From UBA1479 sp040218445 (GTDB lineage Bacteria > Pseudomonadota > Alphaproteobacteria > Rhodospirillales > Casp-alpha2), in assembly GCA_040218445.1 (NCBI GenBank), contig JAVJRK010000016.1, forward strand, positions 1-64,000: a stretch of 64,000 bases of DNA. The letters run 5' to 3'. Below are positions 1 to 8,729 of the stretch, in pieces. The notes beneath the pieces were generated by a model. It worked only from the letters and a program-made list of their open reading frames with translations. It searched no databases and was not told the origin of the DNA. Within the stretch, counting starts at the first letter, position 1; each line of letters starts with the position of its first letter. A program made the position numbers and the translations under genes.

Positions 1-201
1 GTGCGCCGTCGAAATCGTGATCCCACGCGCCTTCTCTTCAGGCGCCTTGTCGATATCTTCGTAATTCTGCGCCAACGCGCCGCCCGTCTCGGCCAAAACC
101 TTCGTGATCGCCGCCGTCAGCGTCGTCTTGCCGTGGTCAACGTGCCCGATCGTGCCGATGTTGCAATGCGGCTTATTACGTTCAAACTTCTCTTTCGCCA
201 T
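1..201 (-). CDS. tuf: Elongation factor Tu, N-terminal part (cut by window edge)
   Basis: The reverse strand from an ATG at 199-201 encodes 67 residues of the EF-Tu GTPase domain, running off the left edge. The start MAKEKFERNKPHCNIGTIGH and the P-loop GHVDHGKT are seen directly, followed by the switch I approach with EEKARGITIS. EF-Tu delivers aminoacyl-tRNA to the ribosome in a GTP-dependent way. Two tRNA genes (Tyr, Gly) lie just upstream in the same orientation, the arrangement known from the E. coli tufB operon, so this copy is probably cotranscribed with them. Whether the genome has a second tuf copy cannot be seen. Confidence 0.97.
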   Translation of the reverse strand, partial: MAKEKFERNKPHCNIGTIGHVDHGKTTLTAAITKVLAETGGALAQNYEDIDKAPEEKARGITISTAH

Positions 202-322
202 TGTCCGGTCTCGTCTGTCTTTCTGGTGTTACCTGAAAACTGGGTGGTATCGCCTGGCACCCGAGGATGCCCTTGAAATAGTCCTAAAAGGTCCCTTTCG
301 GGGTCACGCCGCCTAAAGAGGT

Positions 323-396
323 TGGAGCGGGTGAGGGGAATCGAACCCCCGTCGTAAGCTTGGAAGGCTTCTGCTCTACCATTGAGCTACACCCGC
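323..396 (-). tRNA. tRNA-Gly(TCC), CCA encoded
   Basis: Read on the reverse strand, a 7-bp acceptor stem GCGGGTG/CACCCGC encloses D-arm TAGCTCAATGGTAGAGCA, anticodon loop CTTCCAA (anticodon TCC) and T-loop GGTTCGATTCC. The discriminator base is T (complement of 326) and the terminal CCA is encoded at 323-325. It sits between tRNA-Tyr and tuf, 122 bases from the tuf start codon. Confidence 0.97.
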
Positions 397-556
397 TTGA
401 CGTTGCGCGCCTCACAAGCCTCCGGGGCTTGAAATCATTTGTCCTTTTCGTACTCGTACTCTTCGTCTCTACGCTCTGCTTCACCGCCGAAATCTGCATC
501 GGCTCACAACACATCGGAGCAAAACCCCGGTAACGTCGCCAACCCCGGTAACGAGA

Positions 557-642
557 TGGTGGAGGGGGTTGGATTCGAACCAACGTAGGCGTACGCCAAC
601 GGGTTTACAGCCCGTCCCCTTTAGCCACTCGGGCACCCCTCC
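557..642 (-). tRNA. tRNA-Tyr(GTA), CCA encoded
   Basis: A long-variable-arm tRNA on the reverse strand: acceptor GGAGGGG/CCCCTCC, anticodon loop CTGTAAA (anticodon GTA), an extended variable arm (GTTGGCGTACGCC region) and T-loop GGTTCGAATCC. The CCA end is encoded at 557-559. It is the first gene of the Tyr-Gly-tuf unit. Confidence 0.97.
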
Positions 643-712
643 TGGGTCCCGTATTCCGGATATTTGCAGCACCGCAATGAATCTGCCCGGCCGGCACGCC
701 GGACGGACCGAG

Positions 713-742
713 GGAATACGAGGAATTGCAACCGGTTGTCAA
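713..742 (-). promoter_or_regulatory. Candidate sigma-70 promoter of the tRNA-Tyr/tRNA-Gly/tuf unit
   Basis: On the reverse strand a perfect -35 hexamer TTGACA (737-742) is followed 18 nt later by TATTCC (713-718). Transcription would start about 65 nt before tRNA-Tyr, leaving a short leader to be trimmed. The GC-rich stretch after the -10 fits stable-RNA promoters. This is assignment by motif and position only. Confidence 0.45.
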
Positions 743-842
743 CGCCAAAACACAGTAAAATAGTCCGCAGGCCCCTCCCCCTTCTCTGATAAAAGAGAGG
801 CATCCAGCAGACTTCAATTGTGGTTTCATGTTAAATCGCCCC

Positions 843-1676
843 ATGAGCAAGCGCAAGCCCCACCCAAAGTCCCGTTTTCGGACAAAAAACAACGACGGTG
901 AGCCCCCCCGCAAGGGCGGCCGCGCGGCCTGGATTTACGGCCGCCACGCAGTCCTCGCCGCCCTTGGCAATCCGGAACGGCCGATTTCCCGCATTATCGC
1001 GGCGCCGGGACAGATCGACGAAATCACGACTGCCCTTAAATCCAAGGACATTCCGGCAGACAGACCGCAGCCGGAAACCCTGGACCGGCGCGAGATCGAC
1101 GACCTACTTCCCCGGGATGCCGTGCATCAGGGCCTGGCTGTATTGGTCCAGCCCCTTCCCGAAAAAGCGGTCGAAGATATCTGTACCGAAGCTGAAAAGG
1201 CCCAAAGCGCCCTGGTCCTGATTCTCGACCAGGCGACGGACCCGCATAACATCGGCGCCATTCTGCGCTCGGCAGCGGCTTTCGGGGCCGATGCAGTGAT
1301 CGTTCAGGATAAAAACGCCCCCGAAGTCACGGGAACCCTGGCCAAAGCAGCCTCGGGCGCCCTGGAAACCGTGCCCCTGGTCACGGCCACGAACCTAAGC
1401 CGCGCCCTCGATCAGCTGAAAGGCGCCGGGTTTTGGTGCATCGGCCTGGATGGCGAGGCCGGCGGACCTATTGCCGAAGCAGACCTGTCGGGCCGGGTTG
1501 CCCTGGTTCTGGGGGCCGAGGGCGCCGGTCTGCGCCGCTTGGTCAAGGAACATTGCGATCTACTGGTGCGGATTCCTATCCGTTCGGCCATGGAAAGCCT
1601 CAATCTATCCAACGCAGCAGCTATCACCTTATATGAAGTGGCCCGTCGCAGGGCCGCCTTGCCCAGCACGACCTGA
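843..1676 (+). CDS. rlmB: 23S rRNA 2'-O-ribose methyltransferase RlmB (SpoU/TrmH family)
   Basis: SpoU-class SAM-dependent methyltransferase, expected to methylate the 2'-O of a conserved 23S rRNA guanosine (G2251 in E. coli). Seen: an N-terminal substrate-binding part with GRHAVLAALGN, then the knotted SPOUT domain with the three family motifs: DPHNIGAILRSAAAFGAD, LVLGAEGAGLRRLVKEHCD and IPIRSAMESLNLSNAAAI. At 277 residues it has family length. An alternative ATG 15 bases upstream (828) would add five residues; 843 (MSKRKPH) gives the usual basic N-terminus. It is divergent from the tRNA-tuf unit. Confidence 0.92.
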   Translation: MSKRKPHPKSRFRTKNNDGEPPRKGGRAAWIYGRHAVLAALGNPERPISRIIAAPGQIDEITTALKSKDIPADRPQPETLDRREIDDLLPRDAVHQGLAVLVQPLPEKAVEDICTEAEKAQSALVLILDQATDPHNIGAILRSAAAFGADAVIVQDKNAPEVTGTLAKAASGALETVPLVTATNLSRALDQLKGAGFWCIGLDGEAGGPIAEADLSGRVALVLGAEGAGLRRLVKEHCDLLVRIPIRSAMESLNLSNAAAITLYEVARRRAALPSTT

Positions 1677-1697
1677 TACGCGTACATACGTGTATAC
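1677..1697 (+). promoter_or_regulatory. Inverted repeat and weak promoter before the PAS_5 gene
   Basis: ATACGCGTA and TACGTGTAT form a near-perfect inverted repeat (one mismatch) directly after the rlmB stop. TTGCCC (1659-1664) and TACATA (1683-1688), 18 nt apart, could be a -35/-10 pair, with the -10 inside the repeat. The core GCGTACATA also occurs in the palindrome overlapping the adhesin promoter at 37140-37153. Confidence 0.3.
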
Positions 1698-1704
1698 ACA
1701 CTCA

Positions 1705-1730
1705 CCCCCATTTCCGGGGGCTTTGCTTCT
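1705..1730 (+). terminator. Possible intrinsic terminator after rlmB
   Basis: CCCCC (1705-1709) and GGGGG (1716-1720) can pair around a six-base loop and are followed by CTTTGCTTCT. The stem is short and the U-tract is interrupted, so this is tentative. Confidence 0.3.
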
Positions 1731-1747
1731 GGGGGGAAGTCGAGGCA

Positions 1748-2254
1748 ATGTTTCGCAGACGCATGACGCTTGCCGAATTGACGGAACCGCTGACTTCCGT
1801 ACTGGATTATTGGCGCGGCCTGGGCGGCGAAGAACTGGCATGCTCATGGCCCCAGTTCAATCTTGTCGAACTTCCCCCACAGGTTCTGCCCACGACCCTG
1901 GTCGTCGATGTCTTCGACGACATGTCGAAAAACCGGTTTCGTTACTGGGGCAGTAAGATGACCGACATTCACGGCGCGGATATGACCGGCCGCAGCCCCT
2001 ACGACATGTCCCCCCGGGACTTTGCCGAAGACCTGCGCCATCAGCACAGCGAAATCCGCGCCGAGCGCACAGCCAGTGCGGATACCTTGGGATTCATGCA
2101 CGAACGCGGTTTCGACCATATGCACACCGTTTTGCGCATGCCGCTATCGAATGACGGGCAATCGGTCGACCATATCGTCGGCGTGATCTGGTATACGGAT
2201 GAAGCACTGCGCAGAATCCAGCGAAACGGCCACCTTTCCGACGAAGGCACCTGA
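1748..2254 (+). CDS. PAS_5-type (PF07310-like) single-domain PAS protein
   Basis: A 168-residue soluble protein. The pattern LADYW-like VLDYWRGLGGEELACSWPQF, then DVFDDMSKNRFRYWGSKM, GRSPYDMSP and VGVIWYTDEA resembles the alphaproteobacterial PAS_5 family, whose members are stand-alone PAS domains with unknown ligand and partner. No output domain, membrane segment or signal peptide is present. It stands alone between rlmB and tRNA-Thr with its own possible promoter. Family assignment is from pattern memory; no function beyond a likely sensory or adaptor role can be given. Confidence 0.75.
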   Translation: MFRRRMTLAELTEPLTSVLDYWRGLGGEELACSWPQFNLVELPPQVLPTTLVVDVFDDMSKNRFRYWGSKMTDIHGADMTGRSPYDMSPRDFAEDLRHQHSEIRAERTASADTLGFMHERGFDHMHTVLRMPLSNDGQSVDHIVGVIWYTDEALRRIQRNGHLSDEGT

Positions 2255-2392
2255 GCCAAAAACCCCGCCCCGTTCCCGCTTCACGGCCCTGCAATCAACA
2301 CAGATCGTAAAGAAGGTAACGGTGGGTGCTTGTCGGCGCCGGGAACTTAAGAGTATACGTTGCCCGCAAGACGCGGTTAAGACCGCCGTCAT

Positions 2393-2468
<76 letters not shown>

Positions 2469-2590
2469 CCTTCTTCACGTCCCCCCTTAATTGCCCCCTA
2501 TTGACCCCATCCGGCAATTCTGGGACAAACCCGGCGCGCCGCAGATATTGCTGTCAGGCGCCCTTAACGACCTTCCGGACCGGACACACC

Positions 2591-4330
2591 ATGAACCTGT
2601 TCCAGCATTTCCAGGCAGAAGTAACGCGCCAGATCGACGCCCTGATCCAGGACGGCGTGCTGCCCGAAGGCCTGGATACCGCACGCATTTCGGTCGAGCC
2701 GCCGCGCGAAGCCGCACATGGCGACATCACCACCAATGCGGCCATGGTGCTGGCCAAACCGGCCAAGATGAAACCGCGCGACATTGCGGAAAAACTGGCG
2801 GAGCGTCTGAATGACTTAGATGACGTCACGGAAACGGACGTTGCCGGGCCGGGCTTCATCAACCTGCGTCTGGCCGACGGGTTCTGGCATCTGCGCTTGG
2901 CGGAAATCCTGCAAGCAGGGCCGTCCTACGGTGATTCCACATTTGGGGCAGGCACGGGCCGGGTCAACGTCGAATATGTGTCCGCCAACCCCACGGGGCC
3001 CCTTCACGTGGCCCATGCCCGCGGCGCCGTGGTCGGCGACGTGCTGGCGCGGCTGCTGAAAAAAGCCGGGTTCGACGTCACCACCGAGTATTACATCAAC
3101 GATGCCGGCGCCCAGGTTGACGTGCTGGCCCGGTCCGCGCACCTGCGCTACCGCGAAGCCTTGGGTGAAGACATCGGCGACATTCCCGAAGGCATGTATC
3201 CGGGGGACTATCTTGTCCCCGTCGGCCAAGCCATCGCCCAAGCAGACGGCGATAAATGGCGGGACGCGGACGAAGCCGACTGGCTGCCTCATTTCCGGGA
3301 AACGGCTGTCGCCGCCATGATGGTTCAGGTCCGCGAAGATCTGGCCGCCCTGGGCCTGCAGCAAGACGTCTTTACATCGGAAAAGGCGCTGGTCGCCGCG
3401 GGTGCGGTCGACGATGTCTACAAGACCCTGTCCGAGCGCGACCTGATCTATACCGGCGTGCTGGAGCCCCCCAAGGGCAAACCGCCGCCCGACGACTGGG
3501 AGCCCCGCCCCCAATCCCTGTTCCGTGCTACCGGGTTCGGCGACGACGTGGACCGGCCGTTGAAGAAATCGGATGGGTCCTGGACCTATTTCGCCAACGA
3601 CATCGCCAACCACCTGGATAAGTACAAGCGCGGCTTTACCCAGATGATCGACATCTTCGGGGCCGATCACGGCGGGTATGTAAAGCGCATGAAGGCCGCC
3701 GTGACGGCGATCTCGGAAGGCAATGCCGAACTGGACATCAAGCTGTGCCAGATGGTGCATCTGATGAAGGACGGCGAGCCCATGCGCATGTCCAAGCGGT
3801 CCGGCAATTTCGTGACCCTGCGCGATCTGATCGACGAAGTCGGCAAGGACGTGGTGCGCTTTTTGATGCTGACCCGCAAGAACGATTCCCAGATGGAATT
3901 CGATTTGGTGAAGGCCGTTGAACAGTCACGCGAAAACCCGGTATTTTACGTGCAATACGCCCATGCGCGCTGCCATTCGGTCCTGCGCCAGGCTCCGGAC
4001 GGAACGGCACGGCCCCAGGGCACCGACGTATCCCCCCTGACCGATCCGGCGGAACTGGACCTGATCAAGATCATGGCGCAATGGCCGCGCATGGTCGAAC
4101 AGGCGGCCGAAGCCCATGAGCCCCACCGCATCGCCACTTATCTGCATGATCTGGCCTCGGCCTTCCATGCCTTGTGGAACAGGGGCAATGATGACGCCAG
4201 TCTGCGCTTTTTGTTGGAAGACGCCCCCGAGGTCACATCGGCCCGTCTGGCCCTGGTCCATGCCACGGCCACGGTGATCGCATCGGGCCTGGATGTGCTG
4301 GGCGTAACGCCGGTCGAAGAACTGCGCTGA
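2591..4330 (+). CDS. argS: Arginyl-tRNA synthetase
   Basis: Class Ia aminoacyl-tRNA synthetase charging tRNA-Arg. From the ATG at 2591 it has 579 residues, normal for bacterial ArgS. The N-terminal Add-1 tRNA-binding domain is followed by the ATP-binding signature HVAHARGA (HIGH-type), preceded by EYVSANPTGPLH, and a KMSK-type motif MRMSKRSGN. The C-terminal part contains the DALR-like anticodon-binding helices (QYAHARCHSVLR). The open frame extends upstream to 2408 through tRNA-Thr, but the family alignment starts at MNLFQHFQ. A DksA-like gene follows after 31 bases. Confidence 0.97.
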   Translation: MNLFQHFQAEVTRQIDALIQDGVLPEGLDTARISVEPPREAAHGDITTNAAMVLAKPAKMKPRDIAEKLAERLNDLDDVTETDVAGPGFINLRLADGFWHLRLAEILQAGPSYGDSTFGAGTGRVNVEYVSANPTGPLHVAHARGAVVGDVLARLLKKAGFDVTTEYYINDAGAQVDVLARSAHLRYREALGEDIGDIPEGMYPGDYLVPVGQAIAQADGDKWRDADEADWLPHFRETAVAAMMVQVREDLAALGLQQDVFTSEKALVAAGAVDDVYKTLSERDLIYTGVLEPPKGKPPPDDWEPRPQSLFRATGFGDDVDRPLKKSDGSWTYFANDIANHLDKYKRGFTQMIDIFGADHGGYVKRMKAAVTAISEGNAELDIKLCQMVHLMKDGEPMRMSKRSGNFVTLRDLIDEVGKDVVRFLMLTRKNDSQMEFDLVKAVEQSRENPVFYVQYAHARCHSVLRQAPDGTARPQGTDVSPLTDPAELDLIKIMAQWPRMVEQAAEAHEPHRIATYLHDLASAFHALWNRGNDDASLRFLLEDAPEVTSARLALVHATATVIASGLDVLGVTPVEELR

Positions 4331-4361
4331 CGACCGGCCCGGGCTGGGCTAGAATCGGGCC

Positions 4362-4706
4362 ATGAGCAGCCCGTTCACCAAAAAGCAGCTTGCGAAATAC
4401 CGGGACCGGTTGGAAGTCCTGATCGACGAGTTGGAAAAGCTCGACAGCATCACCCGGGAATCACGCAAGCCCGTGGAACTGGATCAAACGACCCAGGGCC
4501 GCCTGTCACGCATGGATGCCTTGCAGGTGCAGGCCATGCAGGAAGCCACCGCCGAACGCCGCCGGTCCGAGAAAATGCGCGCCCAAGCCGCCTTGGAGCG
4601 CATGGATGCGGGCGATTTCGGATACTGCGTGTCCTGCGGCGAGGAAATTCCCACCAAGCGCCTGGACCATGATCCGACCGTACCGACCTGCGTCGATTGC
4701 GCCTGA
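4362..4706 (+). CDS. DksA/TraR-family C4 zinc-finger protein
   Basis: 114 residues with an N-terminal helical hairpin (about 1-75, KKQLAKYRDRLEVLIDELEKL and ERRRSEKMRAQAALERM) and a C-terminal four-cysteine zinc finger: YCVSCGEEI and CVDC. DksA-family proteins bind in the RNA polymerase secondary channel and modulate initiation with ppGpp. It is shorter than classical DksA (about 150 residues) and nearer to the short DksA/TraR paralogs, so true DksA function is not assured. It may be cotranscribed with argS. Confidence 0.85.
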   Translation: MSSPFTKKQLAKYRDRLEVLIDELEKLDSITRESRKPVELDQTTQGRLSRMDALQVQAMQEATAERRRSEKMRAQAALERMDAGDFGYCVSCGEEIPTKRLDHDPTVPTCVDCA

Positions 4707-4718
4707 GCCCCACAAATC

Positions 4719-6086
4719 TTAATCGAGCGGTTGGCGCGCCAGCCAGCGAAACCGCCCCGCCAGCAACGACAACGATATCGCGCTGGCCCCCATGACGGTC
4801 CAGATCAGGCCTTCGACGCCATAGCCCAGCGGGATCGACACCATATAAGCGACCGGGACCATCACCCCCAGGTAACTAACAATCTGACAACTCATGGGCA
4901 TCCAGACGTCGCGGCGCCCGCGCAAAGCCTGCGCCATCACCGCCTGCGCCCCATCCAGGACCAGAACGCCCGCAACGACGACAACCAGGGACCGGGCAAT
5001 GGGGATCAAGGCCGGATCAGTCGTATAGAACGACACCAGCAAATCCGCCTGAAAGAAAATGAACAACCCGAAACAGGCCGCAAGCACCGTGTTCGCCCCC
5101 AGGCCGGTCCATCCCGCCAGTTCCAGGTCCGCCCGGTCACGCCGCCCAAAGGCGATGCCGACACGCACGGACGTCGCCCCGCCGACACCGATCGCCACCA
5201 TGAAGAACAGCGCCATCAGGTTAAAGGCGATGCCGTAGGCCGCTGCTTCCAGCGCCCCGATCCAGCCGGCGAACAGGATCATGGCGGTAAAGGCCGCCGA
5301 TTCCGCTCCCATGCCCAGGCCCGTGCCATACCCGATTTTTCGCTGAATGCGCCCCGCGGCCGGATCCGGGTCCGGTTTGCGGACGGCGAAGGTATCCCGA
5401 TCCGGCAGCCACCAGACATAGGCCAGAATCGAAAGACCAAGAGCCCAGCGCACGGCCGTCGTCGCCCAGGCGGCCCCTTCCGCCCCCATGGCGGGGATGG
5501 ACCCGGCGCCGTAGATAAATATCCAGTTGAGCCCCACGTTCAGCAAATTCCCCAACAGCATCAGCACCATGCCCGGCATGGGACGGCGCAGTCCTTCAAG
5601 GAAGAAATTGGCGGTCAGAAACAGTAAAACCGGCAGCACACCGAACCCCATGACCTGTGCGACGGAACCGCTACCCGCCGCCAGATCACCGGTCTGGCCC
5701 AAAATTTCCATCAAGTCCCGGCCCTGCCAGGCGATGGTGAACCCGATCAGCCCCAATCCGAACGCCATGGGAAGTGACCGCCGCCAAGCCGCCCCGCAGG
5801 CACGGTAGTTTTCCGCCCCAAAGGCGTTGGATGTCATCACCAGGGTTCCCATCAACAGCCCCATGCAGGCGACGATGATGTTGATGACAACGGCGTTGCC
5901 GATGTTGAGGTAGGCAAGTTCGGTCGTGGCCGCGTGACCGACCATGATGGCATCGACCTGCGCGATCATCAGCACGCCAAGGCGTGAAATAATAGTCGGC
6001 CCGGCCAGTCTGGCCAGTTCGCTTAAATGACGGCGCAGCCGGGCCAGAAACCAGGTTTCGCCCGGGGGAATGGGGGCTTCGTACAT
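4719..6086 (-). CDS. MATE-family multidrug/cation efflux transporter (NorM-like)
   Basis: 455-residue integral membrane protein with about 12 hydrophobic segments in two halves. N-terminal pattern LARLAGPTIISRLGVLMIAQVDAIMVGHA is the typical first MATE helix pair; SNAFGAENYRACG matches the conserved inter-helix segment; the second half repeats it (GGATSVRVGIAFGRRD). MATE proteins export drugs or organic cations using a Na+ or H+ gradient across the inner membrane. Substrate cannot be told. It is convergent with the DksA-like gene and divergent from the first DMT permease (156-base gap). Confidence 0.9.
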   Translation of the reverse strand: MYEAPIPPGETWFLARLRRHLSELARLAGPTIISRLGVLMIAQVDAIMVGHAATTELAYLNIGNAVVINIIVACMGLLMGTLVMTSNAFGAENYRACGAAWRRSLPMAFGLGLIGFTIAWQGRDLMEILGQTGDLAAGSGSVAQVMGFGVLPVLLFLTANFFLEGLRRPMPGMVLMLLGNLLNVGLNWIFIYGAGSIPAMGAEGAAWATTAVRWALGLSILAYVWWLPDRDTFAVRKPDPDPAAGRIQRKIGYGTGLGMGAESAAFTAMILFAGWIGALEAAAYGIAFNLMALFFMVAIGVGGATSVRVGIAFGRRDRADLELAGWTGLGANTVLAACFGLFIFFQADLLVSFYTTDPALIPIARSLVVVVAGVLVLDGAQAVMAQALRGRRDVWMPMSCQIVSYLGVMVPVAYMVSIPLGYGVEGLIWTVMGASAISLSLLAGRFRWLARQPLD

Positions 6087-6242
6087 GGCAGCCCTTGTAC
6101 CCCGCCGGGGCCTGCGGGGTACAACGAAATAGCCATTCCCGATCTTTCGGCATGACAGTTACGCGCAGGGCACCATTGACCGCATCCATACCGCACCGGA
6201 AACTGGCCGGGCCATTCAACGCCTTGGGTACGTTTTCAGCCG

Positions 6243-7142
6243 ATGATCGCAGAACCGCCGCCATCTCCGGGCAATATGACCGCAACACCCGACCTGCGCC
6301 TGGGCATCCTGTTCATGCTGGCGTCCATGCTGTTCTTCGTGGCGATGGACGCCCTGTCGAAACAACTGGTCCTGACACAGGCACCGCTGCAGGTCGTCTG
6401 GGGGCTCTACATGGTTCAGGCCGTGGCTCTATGCGCAGTCCTGGCACCGCGCCTGAAATACCTTTTGAAATCCCATCGCCCAGGTCTGCAGGCCTTACGG
6501 GCGGTTTTCCTGGTCGCCACATCAGTCTGTTTCGTGACGGGACTACGCTATGTCCCCTTGGCGGAAGCCGGCGCCATCGCCATGCTGTCGCCGCTTGCGT
6601 TTACGGCCTTGGCCGTACCGTTCCTGGGTGAACGCGTAGGTGTCCGACGATGGATTGGGGTGGGCGCCGGGTTTCTGGGGGCGATGATCATCATGCGACC
6701 AGGTTCGGACGCCATGCAAATCGCCGCGTTATTTCCGCTGGCCGCCGCCGTGCTGCATGGGTTCTATCAGGTCGTCACCCGCTTCGTTTCCCGCGATGAC
6801 GACGTTTTGACCACGCTGACCTATAGCGTACTGTTCTGCACCCTGATCATGACGCCCGTCGTACCGTTCCATTGGACACCTTTGGAGCCCTCGCACTGGG
6901 TGTTGCTGGCGGCAGCGGGACTTGCGGGACTGGTCGCCGAATACGCCCTGATCCGGTCCCTGGGCCTTGCACCGGCGGCGGTTGTCGCTCCTTATACCTA
7001 TTCCTATCTTGTATGGGCGGCCGCGGCCGGGCTGTTCCTGTTCGGCGAACAGCCCGATGGCTGGGCTGTCACCGGCGCCGCAATGATCGTCGGGGCCGGG
7101 CTTTACGTCTGGTACCGCGAAAGGTCCGCCCGCAAATCGTGA
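6243..7142 (+). CDS. DMT-superfamily (EamA) permease, first of a tandem pair
   Basis: 299 residues, ten predicted membrane helices in two EamA halves; repeated features are VWGLYMVQ, RYVPLAEAGAIAMLSPL, PFLGERVGVRRWIG and GEQPDGWAVTGAAMIVGAGLYVWYRE. EamA carriers move small metabolites across the inner membrane; the substrate is unknown. The protein is clearly paralogous to its downstream neighbour, with the same motifs in the same order, indicating a tandem duplication. The start at 6243 has no clear ribosome-binding site; an ATG at 6276 is an alternative. Confidence 0.85.
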   Translation: MIAEPPPSPGNMTATPDLRLGILFMLASMLFFVAMDALSKQLVLTQAPLQVVWGLYMVQAVALCAVLAPRLKYLLKSHRPGLQALRAVFLVATSVCFVTGLRYVPLAEAGAIAMLSPLAFTALAVPFLGERVGVRRWIGVGAGFLGAMIIMRPGSDAMQIAALFPLAAAVLHGFYQVVTRFVSRDDDVLTTLTYSVLFCTLIMTPVVPFHWTPLEPSHWVLLAAAGLAGLVAEYALIRSLGLAPAAVVAPYTYSYLVWAAAAGLFLFGEQPDGWAVTGAAMIVGAGLYVWYRERSARKS

Positions 7143-7220
7143 ACACGCGTCATCATCGGCATTGTTGACGGCGGCAGCATTGCAGGCCATGACAGAGGCT
7201 CCCTGTTCCAAGGACCGATA

Positions 7221-8144
7221 ATGGCCACCCCGACATCTCAATCCGACCCTTCCCGTCCAGAACCGGACGCATCCGGCGAAGGACAGGTCGGTCAGGGCGT
7301 TCTGTGGATGACGGTCGCTATGGCCTGCTTCGTCACCATGGACACCATGGCCAAGCATCTGGTGCAGACCCATTCCGTGGTCCAGGTCGTCTGGGGCCGG
7401 TATTTCTTTCAGGTCGTGATCCTTGCCGTCATTCTGGCACCGCAGCTGCGCCGCCTGATGGTTACGGCCAACCTGCGCCTGCAGATGATCCGCTCGTTGC
7501 TGTTGCTGGTGACCACGGCGCTGTATTTCTCGGGCCTGAAATTCGTGCCGCTGGCCGAAGCCAGCGCGATCATGATGTTGACCCCGCTGGTCGTCACAGC
7601 TCTTTCCGTGCCGTTGCTTCGGGAAAAAGTCGGACCCCGGCGCTGGGCGGGCGTGGTCATCGGGTTTGCCGGGGCCATGGTGATCATCCGCCCCGGCGGA
7701 GACGCCATGCAAATGGCTGCCTTGCTGCCTTTGTTTGCAGCACTCGCACATGGGTTCTACCAAGTCTCAACCCGCTTTCTCAGCCATAGCGAAAGTGTGC
7801 TGACGACGCTGTGTTATTCGGCCCTGCTGGGTGCCTTGATCATGAGCGCCGCCGTTCCCTTCCACTGGACCCCGCTGCCGCCCGAAGGTTGGCTGCTGCT
7901 GGCGGCCGCCGGCGGTTTCGGCACGATCGGCCATTTCGCGCTGATCAAGGCGTTCACCCTGGCACCCGCTGCCACCGTGGCGCCCTTCACTTATACGAAC
8001 CTGATCTGGGCCGCGACCTATGGGCTGCTGATTTTTGGGGAATGGCCGGACGGCTGGACCATTGCCGGCGCCACCGTGATCGCCGGATCAGGTATCTATA
8101 TTTATCACCGTGAGAAGGTGCTGAAGAGCAAAGCGGCCTCTTAA
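7221..8144 (+). CDS. DMT-superfamily (EamA) permease, second of a tandem pair
   Basis: 307 residues, ten predicted helices. Shares with the upstream permease VVQVVWGRYFFQ, KFVPLAEASAIMMLTPL, RPGGDAMQMAALLP, VPFHWTPL and GEWPDGWTIAGA. An AAGGA ribosome-binding site lies just before the ATG. A hydrophilic 30-residue N-terminus precedes the first helix. The stop codon overlaps that of the convergent DoxX gene by four bases (TTAA at 8141-8144). Likely product of the same duplication as its neighbour, kept because substrates or regulation diverged (inference). Confidence 0.87.
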   Translation: MATPTSQSDPSRPEPDASGEGQVGQGVLWMTVAMACFVTMDTMAKHLVQTHSVVQVVWGRYFFQVVILAVILAPQLRRLMVTANLRLQMIRSLLLLVTTALYFSGLKFVPLAEASAIMMLTPLVVTALSVPLLREKVGPRRWAGVVIGFAGAMVIIRPGGDAMQMAALLPLFAALAHGFYQVSTRFLSHSESVLTTLCYSALLGALIMSAAVPFHWTPLPPEGWLLLAAAGGFGTIGHFALIKAFTLAPAATVAPFTYTNLIWAATYGLLIFGEWPDGWTIAGATVIAGSGIYIYHREKVLKSKAAS

Positions 8145-8701
8145 CCCCGTCGCCGCGTCAAAATTGCATCCAGAGAAACCGACCCCGCCCCCCGGACCAC
8201 CAGATAGATCAGCGGAAATACCCACATCAGGCGCTGGTCGCTGATGATCGCATCGGGCATGCGGTCAAACAGGCTGCCCACGGATTTGTCATCCAGGCCG
8301 TGAAATTGAACATCGACGATGGACATGACCATGATGAACCCGATCATCGCGGCACTGGCCAGGCGGGTGAACAAGCCGACCAGGATCAAGCATGGCAGGA
8401 TCAACTCCGCATAGGTTCCCATGAACACGATCAGCCCCCAGGGGATGAAGGCGATTTGGCTGGTGTCATAGGATGCGGCTTCGGCGATTGAAGGTAAAAT
8501 CTGGGCATAGGCTTTCGCACTGGGCACGAACAGTCCTGGAAACCCCGATCCCAGCTTGGTCATCGCCGAGTTCAGAAAGAACACCAACAGGACGCCGGAA
8601 AACACCAAGCGCGCAGACAGGCCGAGAAACCAATCCCCCGCGATCCGTTCGACCATGGAAAATACTTGGTCGTGTATGGATTGAAGCATTCTGCTGAACA
8701 T
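8141..8701 (-). CDS. gigT: DoxX-family membrane protein of bufferin operon (GigT-like)
   Basis: 186 residues with four hydrophobic segments (around 27-45, 90-108, 112-130, 155-175). DoxX signature elements: RLVFSGVLLVFFLNSAMTKL, AELILPCLILVGLFTRLASA. It is the last gene of a leftward set with DUF2063, DUF692 (MNIO) and DUF2282 genes, the order seen in gold/copper-induced gigPABT and bufferin operons. The DoxX partner is thought to serve redox or membrane functions in metal stress, but its exact role is not settled. Start at 8701 chosen at the first Met matching the family; 28 bases separate it from the upstream gene. Confidence 0.82.
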   Translation of the reverse strand: MFSRMLQSIHDQVFSMVERIAGDWFLGLSARLVFSGVLLVFFLNSAMTKLGSGFPGLFVPSAKAYAQILPSIAEAASYDTSQIAFIPWGLIVFMGTYAELILPCLILVGLFTRLASAAMIGFIMVMSIVDVQFHGLDDKSVGSLFDRMPDAIISDQRLMWVFPLIYLVVRGAGSVSLDAILTRRRG

Positions 8702-8729
8702 GGCTTTGACCCCTTTATTTTTGACCGGT

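Noticed and set aside
2816..3760. Reverse open frame of 314 codons within argS
   Set aside because: Entirely antisense to a certain housekeeping gene; third-position GC bias explains it.
6729..7763. Reverse open frame of 344 codons across both DMT permease genes
   Set aside because: Antisense to two well-supported membrane proteins; composition is His/Gln/Asp-rich as expected for a shadow.
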